Below, in pieces: positions 1 to 7,521 of a stretch of 37,822 nt of DNA; within the stretch, counting starts at the first letter, position 1, and the number at the start of each line of letters is the position of its first letter. The stretch is from CAYRPN01 sp964426135 (GTDB taxonomy: Bacteria > Planctomycetota > Phycisphaerae > Phycisphaerales > Phycisphaeraceae), in assembly GCA_964426135.1 (NCBI GenBank), contig CAYRPN010000052.1:1-37822 (forward strand), given 5' to 3'. The notes below the pieces were generated by a model. The model was not told the origin of the DNA. It did no database searches and saw only the letters and a program-made list of their open reading frames with translations. The translations under genes were made by a program, and so were the position numbers.

Positions 1-158
1 AGGGAGGGGAGTTCGCTCCGTGCAAATCGGGAAGTTATTTCGATTCCATTCCTTACTTGAACTTTCATGTAGTAGTATCCGATTGTGAAAAGAATCACGG
101 GTCTAGCACTCGGCATTTCGTTGTTCGCGAATAATTGGTTGCCTCCGGAGGTACATCA

Positions 159-2186
159 ATGAGCAGCCACGTCGAAACCGCCAGCGGAAACAGTCGAAGT
201 TCTTCCGCCGCTTATCGCCCCGATATTGACGGACTTCGAGCAATCGCAGTCCTCAGCGTCGTATTCTCCCACGCCGGGCTCGGCCTTCCCGGAGGTTACG
301 TTGGTGTCGATATTTTTTTTGTTATTTCCGGCTATTTGATCACGAATCTGATTCTGCGAGACCTTAAAGATGGCACGTTCTCGTTCGCCTCGTTTTGGGA
401 AAGGAGAGTCCGTCGCATCGCCCCCGCCTTGGTTGTCGTTACTCTTGCAACTCTTGCGCTCGGCTGGTTTCTTCTACTTCCTCAAGATTACGCGTCATTG
501 GGGCTTTCCGTGAGGCAAATGGCGATCTTCTTATCGAACGTACACTTCTGGAGCGAGACCGGATACTTTGAGGGGGCATCAGCAGAGAAGCCTCTCCTTC
601 ATACCTGGTCGCTCGCGGTAGAGGAACAGTTCTACTTGCTCGTCCCTGTTCTCTTGGTACTGATCACCAAAGCTCGACGGCTGCCTTGGATGTATGTGAT
701 GCTGGCAATCGCCGCCGTCACTAGTTTTGCTCTGAGCGCTTACTTTGTATTCAGGCATCCCTCGGCCACATTCTATCTGTTGCCAACGAGAGCATGGGAG
801 CTCTTTTGTGGATCGCTCATCGCATTTCTACCGGCGAAACAAAGACAAAACCAAACGATGTTGAAAGAGTCCGCCGCAGTTGCGGGTATCGCATTAATTC
901 TAGTTCCCTGCTTTATCTATGACCACGCCACGCGATTCCCGGGGTTGGCGGCACTTCCACCGGTTGCCGGAACCGCGATGCTTATCTGGAGTGGAAATCC
1001 AAACCCTAAGACGTCTCTGATCAGCCAGATTCTCACCTGGAGGCCCTTAACCTTCATTGGATTGATATCCTATTCACTCTATCTTTGGCATTGGCCAATT
1101 CTTGTCTTCGCGCGACATCAAAGTCTGTTGCCCCTTGATTACATGACTCTGCTCGCGCTGGTCGCCATCAGTGTCTTTATCGGCGTTGTGTCGTGGCGGT
1201 ACATAGAACAGCCGTTCCGCAATCGGAAACTCATAGAATCTCGAACTAAGCTGTTCTCGGCTGCTTTTGGTGCCTTTCTCCTCATGATTCTCGGTGGTAC
1301 AATAGTTTATGAACGCGTGGGATTCAGCGAGCGACTCTCGGACCAATGTAAACACTATGCTTCAGCAGCGACGGAAGTTCCAGACTGGTTTCGGCTTAAT
1401 CGTTCCATTAAGGATATTCCAGACAATTTGGTTCGACTTGGCAAGAATCATGGCCCCCCTCGCCTGCTTGTATGGGGCGACAGCCACGCCATGGCGATTC
1501 TTCCCGCCATTGACGCGCTTTCTCGTGAGACAGGTGTTCCATGTGTTGCCGCAGTTCATGTATCGACAGCTCCAGTCATCGGCTATTTCGCCAGGACTCC
1601 GTTTGGAATGAATGAACGCGCGATGGCGTTTAGTGAGGCCCTCCTGCAACATATCAGGTTGCTGAGGATTCGAGATGTTCTTTTGGTGGCTGTCTGGCCC
1701 GACTATTGCGAGGATCGTTCCTTCGCCGAAGCAATGCTTAGAACCGTTGACGAACTTCACGAGGCGGGCGTCGCTGTCCACGTCATGGAGAGTGTGTATC
1801 ACTATCCATTTGACGTTCCAAAAGCCATTATTAAGCACAGCTTCTTAGGAGTAGACGTCTCACCTATGCGTGTGCATATGAATGACTACTATGCCGCGAC
1901 AGGATTTCCCCCCGGATTGCGACGTGATCTGCTGGGTAAGAAGGTGAACTTGTTGGATCCAGCTCCTTATTTCTTGGCTAGGGTCGGATCGTCAACGTTC
2001 ATGCCTTACGATAACGATGGTGCGTTCTACGCTGATGGACAACATTTGAGCACCTATGGCGCGCTTGCTCTCAAGCCACTGTTTGCGCCGCTGTTTGGGC
2101 CCGTCGCGTCGAGTGCACAGCGCAGCCCCGCGCACAGTCTCTCAAACACCGCATCCACGTCGCCACGCGCATCGAGCACCAGGTAA
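159..2186 (+). CDS. Acyltransferase-3 family membrane protein with C-terminal SGNH domain (OafA/YrhL-like)
   Basis: Predicted inner-membrane O-acyltransferase that would transfer acyl groups to a surface glycan; the substrate cannot be told. The N-terminus has the family signature YRPDIDGLRAIAVLSVVFSH with the catalytic-type His, followed by GYVGVDIFFVISGYLIT, HTWSLAVEEQFY and about ten hydrophobic segments. A C-terminal SGNH hydrolase-like domain shows GDSH at residues 440-443 and DGQHLS at 626-631, so both halves keep their key residues. I chose the ATG at 159 because GGAGGT lies 6 bases upstream; an in-frame TTG at 135 has no such support. The gene reads as less GC-rich than its neighbours, which suggests transfer. 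The last 28 or so residues after APLFGP are Ser/Ala/Arg-rich and lie antisense to tmk, so they look like run-on past a recombination junction. Family assignment is firm, substrate unknown. Confidence 0.9.
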   Translation: MSSHVETASGNSRSSSAAYRPDIDGLRAIAVLSVVFSHAGLGLPGGYVGVDIFFVISGYLITNLILRDLKDGTFSFASFWERRVRRIAPALVVVTLATLALGWFLLLPQDYASLGLSVRQMAIFLSNVHFWSETGYFEGASAEKPLLHTWSLAVEEQFYLLVPVLLVLITKARRLPWMYVMLAIAAVTSFALSAYFVFRHPSATFYLLPTRAWELFCGSLIAFLPAKQRQNQTMLKESAAVAGIALILVPCFIYDHATRFPGLAALPPVAGTAMLIWSGNPNPKTSLISQILTWRPLTFIGLISYSLYLWHWPILVFARHQSLLPLDYMTLLALVAISVFIGVVSWRYIEQPFRNRKLIESRTKLFSAAFGAFLLMILGGTIVYERVGFSERLSDQCKHYASAATEVPDWFRLNRSIKDIPDNLVRLGKNHGPPRLLVWGDSHAMAILPAIDALSRETGVPCVAAVHVSTAPVIGYFARTPFGMNERAMAFSEALLQHIRLLRIRDVLLVAVWPDYCEDRSFAEAMLRTVDELHEAGVAVHVMESVYHYPFDVPKAIIKHSFLGVDVSPMRVHMNDYYAATGFPPGLRRDLLGKKVNLLDPAPYFLARVGSSTFMPYDNDGAFYADGQHLSTYGALALKPLFAPLFGPVASSAQRSPAHSLSNTASTSPRASSTR

Positions 2187-2809
2187 CGCTTCGGATCGGC
2201 CTTCGCCTGGTCGAGGTAACTCTGCCTCACGATCAGCCAGCGGTCCCGGCCCTTCATTTCCATGCGGTCGGAAAAAAGCGTCGGCTCGATGACTTCCACC
2301 TTGCGATTGTTCTTGGGCGACGCGGCCAGGCGCACGCTGGCGGTTTCCTCGTCGACATCGAAGACGACGACGAGGTCGGGCCAGTTCTCGCGCAGGGCGA
2401 TCTGGCCGACGCGCAGGATGTCGTCGACGGGCAGTCCGCCGGCGGCGCCCTGGTAGGCGATGGTGGAGCTGATGAAGCGGTCGGCGAGGACGAGGTGGCC
2501 GGCGGCTTTGGCGGGTCCGACGCGCTGGGCGACGAGCTGGGCCCTGCTGGCCATGAAGAGCAGCATCTCCGCGCGGATGTCCATCTCGTCGTTGGCCGGA
2601 TCGAGCAGGACTTTGCGAATCTGTTCGCCGATGGGCGTGCCGCCGGGCTCGCGCACTTCGCAGACTTCGATCTGCTGCCTGCGGATGAACTCGACGAAGC
2701 GTTTGAACTGCGTGGTCTTGCCGCTGCCGTCGGGGCCGTCGAAAACGATGAACCGGCCTTTGAGTCGCGCGGTCCAGTCGTGTGATGTTTGGGTCTGCGG
2801 CTGAGGCAT
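2054..2809 (-). CDS. tmk: Thymidylate kinase
   Basis: Phosphorylates dTMP to dTDP in the cytoplasm for DNA synthesis. The P-loop GPDGSGKTTQ is at residues 25-34, followed by the substrate-binding VREPGGTPIGEQIRKVLLD and the DRFISSTIAYQGAAGG segment, in the normal family order. The predicted 251 residues exceed the usual 205-215. The excess is a ten-residue polar N-terminus and a C-terminal tail (GPNSGANSGLRASAP) that lies antisense to the acyltransferase gene, with 133 bases of 3' overlap. The start is the ATG just before the P-loop region; ribosome-binding sequence is weak. The open frame continues upstream to 3067, but that part is encoded by intergenic repeat DNA and is not family-like. 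Function is clear; exact ends are less so. Confidence 0.93.
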   Translation of the reverse strand: MPQPQTQTSHDWTARLKGRFIVFDGPDGSGKTTQFKRFVEFIRRQQIEVCEVREPGGTPIGEQIRKVLLDPANDEMDIRAEMLLFMASRAQLVAQRVGPAKAAGHLVLADRFISSTIAYQGAAGGLPVDDILRVGQIALRENWPDLVVVFDVDEETASVRLAASPKNNRKVEVIEPTLFSDRMEMKGRDRWLIVRQSYLDQAKADPKRYLVLDARGDVDAVFERLCAGLRCALDATGPNSGANSGLRASAP

Positions 2810-2898
2810 GGGTGTCAAGTTATCACCGCGAATGAGCGCGTCGTGCGGCGAACAAACGTTAAGTGCTTGGGTGCTTCGTTGCCTGTCTTTGCGGGTGC

Positions 2899-2990
2899 CA
2901 TGGGTAAGCGCAGGCTCGGCGGAGCTTACCCGTGCGCCTTGTGTCAACTTCGCACGGGCAAGCTCCGAAGACGCCGCTTGCCCGTGGCAC
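2899..2990. repeat. Pair of GGGTAAGC/GCTTACCC inverted-repeat hairpins
   Basis: Two stem-loops lie back to back upstream of tmk: the first pairs GGGTAAGC with GCTTACCC, the second pairs GGGCAAGC with GCTTGCCC. The same sequence recurs as a hairpin near 20439-20471 and as a half site at 31422-31437, so this is a dispersed repeat family. Transcriptional role unknown. Confidence 0.7.
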
Positions 2991-3165
2991 CCGGAACAAC
3001 CGAAAAACGGACGACATTCTGGGAGGGCAATCTGAAACGACTTCCCGCGGCATCGGCGGCAGAGCATACCGGATTTTTACACGGGCGCGTCAGGTATAAT
3101 GCCGACAGTGGAATCTGGACCGGGTTGGAACTGAAGGAGAGTCCAGGAACGATCTCGCCGTTTGG

Positions 3166-3250
3166 GTAGGGTGCGTCAAGTCCGGGCGGACGCACCGTGT
3201 TGGCCTATCGTTGACGGATGGTGCGTCCGCGCGGACTTGACGCACCCTAC
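3166..3250. repeat. Near-perfect 31-bp inverted repeat (GTAGGGTGCGTCAAG type)
   Basis: The left arm 3166-3196 and the right arm 3220-3250 are reverse complements with one mismatch in 31 bases and a 23-base loop. The arms start GTAGGGTGCGTCAAGTCCG. It sits 38 bases upstream of the following CDS and could act as a transcript-end structure or be a small non-autonomous element. No other copy is in this window. Confidence 0.85.
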
Positions 3251-3288
3251 GTCGATGCCGCCTGCCCGCTTGCACAGAATCGCGCCAC

Positions 3289-4449
3289 ATGCGAATCGAC
3301 CGAACCTTGCTGTTGACCGGCATGATGACCGTCTGCGCCCTGGCGCCGGCGGCGGTTGCGGCGCCGGACGGCGAGGCGGGGGCGCCCGCGCCGCGGCGCA
3401 AGCCGATCGAAATTCACTTCGGCGTGATCGATCCGCCCGTCGTCGCTCAGCGCGGCATCAACGTGCTCCACAAGTCCAGCAACCTCGCCACCGACGTGAA
3501 GCCCCTGGAGTGTGCCGGCTTCCGCTGGGCGGATGGCAAGCTCGTCATCCTCAGCGATCGCCACGAGCACGTGGTTTTCACGTGCGCCATCGATCTGGAT
3601 CGCATGAAGATCGACGCGCCGGCGGCGCACACGATCATTCCCAACGAGCAACTGCTCCTGGCCGACGGCGAAGCGCTGGCGCTGCGGAAGCGCGATGACG
3701 GACGATACGTGGCGTACGCGATGAGTTCGCTGAGCAACGACAAGCAGCAGCGTCCGCTGCCGTCACGCCGGCAGATGGCGCGGTTCACCGTCGGCGCCGG
3801 CGCGGCGGGTGTGCCGGCGGAGGCGACGGTGATCAGCGTTTCGCCGCTGCGTGACGCCCTGTCCAAATATTTCGACAAGGCGGGCGTCAAGCCCTACCGC
3901 ACCTGGTTCGAAGGCCACATCGACGACGACAAGAACACCTATCGCTGGGGCAACGTCGAAGGCATCACGTTCACGCCCGATGGGAAATCGATGCTCGGCG
4001 GCATGCGAAATCCGCTGGCGGGCAGCGACGCGATTGTGTTGGCGCTGCAAGGCATCGACGAGGCGTTCGATGCGAAGGACGCGGCGAACATTGCGATCAC
4101 CGACCTGTTCACGATCGATCTGTCAGGGCGCGGCATCAGCGATCTGCACTGGGACGCGGTGACCAAAGGCTACCTGATCAGCGCGGCCCGCAGCAACGGC
4201 CCGCGGGTGGACAAAGACTTGCCGTTCCCGCCCAGTTCGACCGACAGCGCCCTGTACTGGTGGAGCGGGCGCAAGAGCGAGAAGCCGGTGCTCTTCGCCA
4301 CCGTGCCGCACATGACGATCGAGGCGATCTGCCGGCTGGGCGACAGCCGGTACATCGCGATCGGCTCCGACGAAGGCGACGAAAGCGAAGGCCGGGAACA
4401 CCGGCAAAGCGTGCTGACGATTATGAGTTTCACGGGAATTGAAAAGTAG
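3289..4449 (+). CDS. Exported propeller-like protein, DUF3616-like
   Basis: Unknown function. The N-terminus (MRIDRTLLLTGMMTVCALAP then AAVAAPDG) looks like a signal peptide, so the 386-residue product is probably periplasmic. The middle has NVEGITFTPDGKSMLGGMRNPL, which matches the pattern of DUF3616 and esterase-like phytase propellers (a strand with an N-E-G motif followed by an R-(N/S)-P-L motif). LSGRGISDLHWD and YIAIGSDEGDES look like further blades. No catalytic residues can be named. No clear ribosome-binding site precedes the ATG. It is followed by a heptad repeat hairpin and then the kinase gene on the same strand, so the two may be co-transcribed. Assignment to DUF3616 is from pattern memory only. 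Confidence 0.6.
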   Translation: MRIDRTLLLTGMMTVCALAPAAVAAPDGEAGAPAPRRKPIEIHFGVIDPPVVAQRGINVLHKSSNLATDVKPLECAGFRWADGKLVILSDRHEHVVFTCAIDLDRMKIDAPAAHTIIPNEQLLLADGEALALRKRDDGRYVAYAMSSLSNDKQQRPLPSRRQMARFTVGAGAAGVPAEATVISVSPLRDALSKYFDKAGVKPYRTWFEGHIDDDKNTYRWGNVEGITFTPDGKSMLGGMRNPLAGSDAIVLALQGIDEAFDAKDAANIAITDLFTIDLSGRGISDLHWDAVTKGYLISAARSNGPRVDKDLPFPPSSTDSALYWWSGRKSEKPVLFATVPHMTIEAICRLGDSRYIAIGSDEGDESEGREHRQSVLTIMSFTGIEK

Positions 4450-4456
4450 GGGAGAA

Positions 4457-4606
4457 GGGCCTGGGGGCTAGGGCCTTGGGACTAGGGCCAAGGCACTGAT
4501 CCGTCCCGTAGCCCCCAGGCCCAAGGCCCCAGCCCCTAGCCCCTAGGCCCCAGGCCCTAGCCCCTAGCCCCTAGGCGCCAGGCCCTAGGCCCCAGGCCCT
4601 AGGCCC
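4457..4606. repeat. Heptad tandem array in inverted arms (TAGGCCC / GGGCCTA units)
   Basis: Five 7-bp units of type GGGCCTA fill 4457-4491. After a 17-base spacer, fourteen units of the complementary type (TAGCCCC, TAGGCCC, CAGGCCC) run without interruption through 4509-4606. The phase is strictly 7 bp. Transcribed, the arms would pair into a strong GC-rich hairpin that ends 12 bases before the kinase start codon and covers the place where its ribosome-binding site should be. Confidence 0.9.
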
Positions 4607-4618
4607 TTTGCTGAACCC

Positions 4619-6199
4619 ATGTTCGACGACGACGACCATCCCGCCCCTGTCGGCCTCGAAGACGAGCGCGCGTTTGAATCCACGCTCGTCGACGCCGACC
4701 CTGCGCAGCTCGCCAAGCTCGAAGCCGCGGCGGATGCCGGCGCCATGGATGCGGTCGCCTCCGCGGCGGGCGGCGCGGCTGGTTCGTCCGTGCTCCGCAA
4801 ACCCAACTGGGTCGGCAAGAAATTCGGGCGGTTCAAACTGCTGCGCCTGCTCGGCGAAGGCTCGATGGGCCGCGTGATCCTGGCCGAGGACGTGAACCTG
4901 CATCGCGTCACCGCCCTGAAGATCCTCCGCAAACGCATCAAGGGCATGGACGGCGAGCAGGCGGTGCAGCAGTTCCTGCGCGAAGCCCGCGGGGCCTCCC
5001 AGATCGACCACCCCAACGTCGTGCGCATCTACGAAATCAACGAGTACGAGGGCTGGTGGTACATCGCGATGGAACTGGTCGAAGGCGAAACGCTGTCGCG
5101 CATCGTGAAGGTCGCCGGCTCGCTGCATCCGGGCCGGGCCTGCCCGATCATGGCGGATGCGGCGACCGCGCTGGAGGTGGCGCACGAGTTCGGCGTGATC
5201 CATCGCGATGTGAAGCCCGGCAACCTGATGATCACCCGCAACGGTCGCTGCAAGCTGACGGACTTCGGGCTGGTGCGGTGGGACTCGTCGCACGATCCGT
5301 TCGATCTTCAGGACAAGAGCGTGGGCACGCCGAAGTACATGGCGCCGGAGGTGATCCGCCGGCAGCACCAGGGGCCGGCGATCGATGTGTACAGCCTGGG
5401 CGCGACGTTTTATTTCGCGCTGACGGGTCGGCCGCCGTACGTGGGCGACAAGGTTGCGCAGATTCTCAAGCAGCACCTGGAAGCGCCGCCGCCGGACGTG
5501 CGCGTGGTCGTGCCCGGCTGCCCCGACTCCACCGCGCAGCTCATCATGCGGATGATGGCCAAGAATCCGGAGCAGCGGCCCAGCGCGGCGGAGGCGGCGG
5601 ACCTCTTGCAACTGGAGGCGGTGGCGTTTCGCAGCGACGACGGCTCGTGGGTGCAGGGCAGCAGCCTGAACATGGGATCGAGCATCATCCAGGCGGCGAT
5701 CGCCACGGGCTCCACCATCAACATCGCCGTGGGCGAAGGCGAAACCGCCACGCCCATCGCCGTCGAAGCCGGCCAGCCTCGTGCGACGGTCGATCCGAAT
5801 CTCTCCCGTCGCCCGCGCCGGCTGGCGGCGCTGGCGGTGATGGTGCTGGCGCTGATCGCGATCGTGGCGGGCGTGGCGTCGCTGTTCAAGGGGCCGCTGG
5901 AGAAGCCGGGCGTCGATCCCGCGGCACTGCAGCGCTTCTTCCCCGACGCGCCGGAAACCTACGGCGAACTGCCCGCCGGTGAACTGCCGCATCCTTCCGA
6001 CGCCCAGCTCCCCGCGCCGCCGTTCTCCTGGCGCGGCAAGCAGGACGCCACCGATATCCGCTTCGTCGCCAGTAAGCTCGGCCGGTACTACTTCGCGGTC
6101 GAGTCGCCGCTGTCGTCATTGATCCGCGCGGAGGATGTCGTCGGCTATCGCACGGAGGAGGAAGCGCAGGCCGGTGGGAAGGAGAAGTGGGGGCGGTGA
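4619..6199 (+). CDS. Transmembrane Ser/Thr protein kinase (PknB-like)
   Basis: Hanks-type kinase of 526 residues that phosphorylates Ser/Thr on unknown targets. Residues 1-65 are an acidic, Ala-rich leader. The kinase domain spans about 69-330: Gly loop GEGSMGRV at 80-87, ATP lysine in ALKIL at 101, catalytic HRDVKPGN at 195-202, DFG at 215-217 and APE at 242-244, so it should be active. One membrane segment is at about 401-423, followed by a roughly 100-residue outer domain rich in Pro with no family I recognise; it may be a sensor. The heptad hairpin upstream leaves only 12 bases before the ATG and no Shine-Dalgarno sequence is visible. The next gene is an unrelated toxin-antitoxin operon 50 bases downstream. 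Confidence 0.93.
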   Translation: MFDDDDHPAPVGLEDERAFESTLVDADPAQLAKLEAAADAGAMDAVASAAGGAAGSSVLRKPNWVGKKFGRFKLLRLLGEGSMGRVILAEDVNLHRVTALKILRKRIKGMDGEQAVQQFLREARGASQIDHPNVVRIYEINEYEGWWYIAMELVEGETLSRIVKVAGSLHPGRACPIMADAATALEVAHEFGVIHRDVKPGNLMITRNGRCKLTDFGLVRWDSSHDPFDLQDKSVGTPKYMAPEVIRRQHQGPAIDVYSLGATFYFALTGRPPYVGDKVAQILKQHLEAPPPDVRVVVPGCPDSTAQLIMRMMAKNPEQRPSAAEAADLLQLEAVAFRSDDGSWVQGSSLNMGSSIIQAAIATGSTINIAVGEGETATPIAVEAGQPRATVDPNLSRRPRRLAALAVMVLALIAIVAGVASLFKGPLEKPGVDPAALQRFFPDAPETYGELPAGELPHPSDAQLPAPPFSWRGKQDATDIRFVASKLGRYYFAVESPLSSLIRAEDVVGYRTEEEAQAGGKEKWGR

Positions 6200-6249
6200 G
6201 GGGCGCTGCTATCATGGTGCGGCACATACATGCATTTCAAGGACGCCAT

Positions 6250-6531
6250 ATGAACGTTTCGCTGGATGAACGCTTCGAACGATTGGTCAAGGCGAAGGTG
6301 CGCTCGGGACGCTATCGGTCCGCGCGGCAGGTGGTGCAAAGCGCCCTTGAACTTCTGGATACGCAGGAGAAGGACGACAAGACCAAGCTCGCCGAATTGC
6401 AGGCGATGGTTCAGGAAGGCGTCGACGCGGCGAACCGCGGGGACGTGATGGCTTGGGACTTGAAAGCGACGCTCGCCCAGGCCCACGCCGAACATAGGCA
6501 ACGCCGCCGCAAGCAGAATGGCAAAGCTTGA
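6250..6531 (+). CDS. ParD-like type II antitoxin (module 1)
   Basis: A 93-residue protein with the ribbon-helix-helix start MNVSLDERFERLVKAKVRSG followed by RYRSARQVVQSALELL, typical of ParD/CopG-type antitoxins that bind their own promoter. The second half is charged and would bind the toxin. AAGGA at 6239-6243 sits 6 bases before the ATG and fixes the start; the longer open frame upstream runs into the kinase gene. Its end overlaps the toxin gene by 14 bases, so the two are translationally coupled. It is a clear paralogue of the antitoxin at 9396-9668 in length and residue pattern. Expected to autorepress the operon, by family behaviour. Confidence 0.88.
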   Translation: MNVSLDERFERLVKAKVRSGRYRSARQVVQSALELLDTQEKDDKTKLAELQAMVQEGVDAANRGDVMAWDLKATLAQAHAEHRQRRRKQNGKA

Positions 6532-6826
6532 AGTCACATTTCCAGCCCAGTACGACGCACTTGAGATCTGGCATTACATCGCCGCTCACAACGATCGCGC
6601 GGCCGATGAAGTGCTAAACAGGCTCGACGCGTGCTTTCAGTTCATCTGTCAGAGCCCGCGTATTGGCCGCCAACGGCCCGAACTGGGTCGCGGTTTCCGA
6701 AGTTATCCCGTGGGCAACTACGTCGTGATTTATCGCGTTGCGCCTCGGTCTGATCGTGTGCTGATCCTGCGTGTGGTACACGGCGCACGCGATCTGAGGC
6801 GCGTGTTCAATCGCCGCAAACCATAA
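6518..6826 (+). CDS. ParE-like toxin (module 1)
   Basis: A 102-residue RelE/ParE-superfamily toxin. It has the family markers ALEIWHYIAAHN near the N-terminus, a central SPRIGRQRPELGRGFRSYPVGNYVVIYR and the C-terminal LRVVHGARDLRRVF strand. ParE proteins usually poison DNA gyrase and RelE proteins cleave mRNA; the EIWHYI and RSYPVGNYVVIYR pattern fits ParE better, but activity cannot be read from sequence alone. It overlaps the antitoxin gene and appears intact. An 18-base sequence identical to the last bases of accC follows its stop after one base, which marks a recombination boundary. Confidence 0.88.
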   Translation: MAKLEVTFPAQYDALEIWHYIAAHNDRAADEVLNRLDACFQFICQSPRIGRQRPELGRGFRSYPVGNYVVIYRVAPRSDRVLILRVVHGARDLRRVFNRRKP

Positions 6827-6827
6827 A

Positions 6828-6845
6828 TCACTTCTGCTCCAGCAA
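6828..6845. repeat. 18-bp copy of the accC 3' terminus
   Basis: TCACTTCTGCTCCAGCAA here is identical to the end of accC (stop codon plus last five codons, 10344-10361) and differs by one base from 7323-7340. The copies at 6828 and 7323 are direct repeats flanking the small gene between them, as if that gene had been inserted or transposed next to an accC end. Confidence 0.8.
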
Positions 6846-6871
6846 TCGAAAACCCGCAACACGAAGACTCA

Positions 6872-7300
6872 TCAGGCCGTCAGTTGGTTCAGTAACGTCT
6901 GGTATCGAGATACCAAATCACCGTAGATCGTTGGATCGCAATCAAACCGTACAAAATCACGGAGAATCTGAATCGTCGCAGCACGGAGCCGGCCAAATGC
7001 AGGCTCGATTCCCTTCCGATGGTACTCGAGCTGAAACTCAACAAGGCCGCAGAAGCAGTTGATTGCGTCAGCGTCGTCGTCGGCTTCCGGACTGACAAGA
7101 TAGGCAATGGCGGCGTCCACATAGAAACAGAACGCACGCGGTCCCATCCACATGAGGTCTTCTTGGTATCCCAAGAAATTCGCGCGGAACAATTCCTCCG
7201 CTTGCTTCAGGTCTTTGCCAAGAAAGTGTGCCACAGCGACTTGCTCATCGAGCGAGTTGAACACGTTGATGTCAGTCAAACTGGGAATTGGCGACGTCAC
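6872..7300 (-). CDS. Small protein of unknown function downstream of accC fragment
   Basis: I do not recognise this 142-residue protein. It has no signal peptide; the composition is helical with DEQVAVAHFLGKDLKQAEELF, a Trp/Met-rich middle (LMWMGPRAFCFYVDAAIAYL), a DADAINCFCGLVEFQLE stretch and a helical end. The pattern resembles small immunity-type or regulatory proteins, but that is a guess. It begins with GTG 22 bases after the stop of the accC-like fragment on the same strand, with no good ribosome-binding site, so translation may once have been coupled to the upstream gene. It converges on toxin-antitoxin module 1. Flanking 18-base direct repeats suggest it moved as a unit. Confidence 0.55.
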   Translation of the reverse strand: MTSPIPSLTDINVFNSLDEQVAVAHFLGKDLKQAEELFRANFLGYQEDLMWMGPRAFCFYVDAAIAYLVSPEADDDADAINCFCGLVEFQLEYHRKGIEPAFGRLRAATIQILRDFVRFDCDPTIYGDLVSRYQTLLNQLTA

Positions 7301-7322
7301 AGGCGACAGGATTTTACCGTCC

Positions 7323-7515
7323 TCACCTCTGCTCCAGCAACCGTTCCACGAAATGAATATCCGTATCGCTCCTGATGAAGTTGCCGTGCTTCATCAGGCA
7401 TCGTTGCAGCAGCATCGTCGTCTGGGTCGGGTCCACGCGCATCTCGACCAGCGCGGTGCGCATCGCCGCGATGGCGGTGTTACGGGGCTGGGCGAAGGCG
7501 ACCGCTTCTTCGATC
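7323..7515 (-). pseudogene. Broken duplicate of the accC 3' end
   Basis: About 190 bases code for a protein tail that aligns without gaps to the last roughly 60 residues of the accC product at 10344: AIAAMRTALVEMRVDP against AIAVMRTALAEMRVDP, LMKHGNF in both, and DTDIHFVERLLEQR against DTDIHFVERLLEQK. The ATP-grasp domain is absent, and the similarity ends just before the stop codon of the neighbouring gene at 7522. The copy has many substitutions, mostly silent or conservative, so it either diverged under selection before breakage or came from a related strain. Confidence 0.88.
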
Positions 7516-7521
7516 CTTGGG

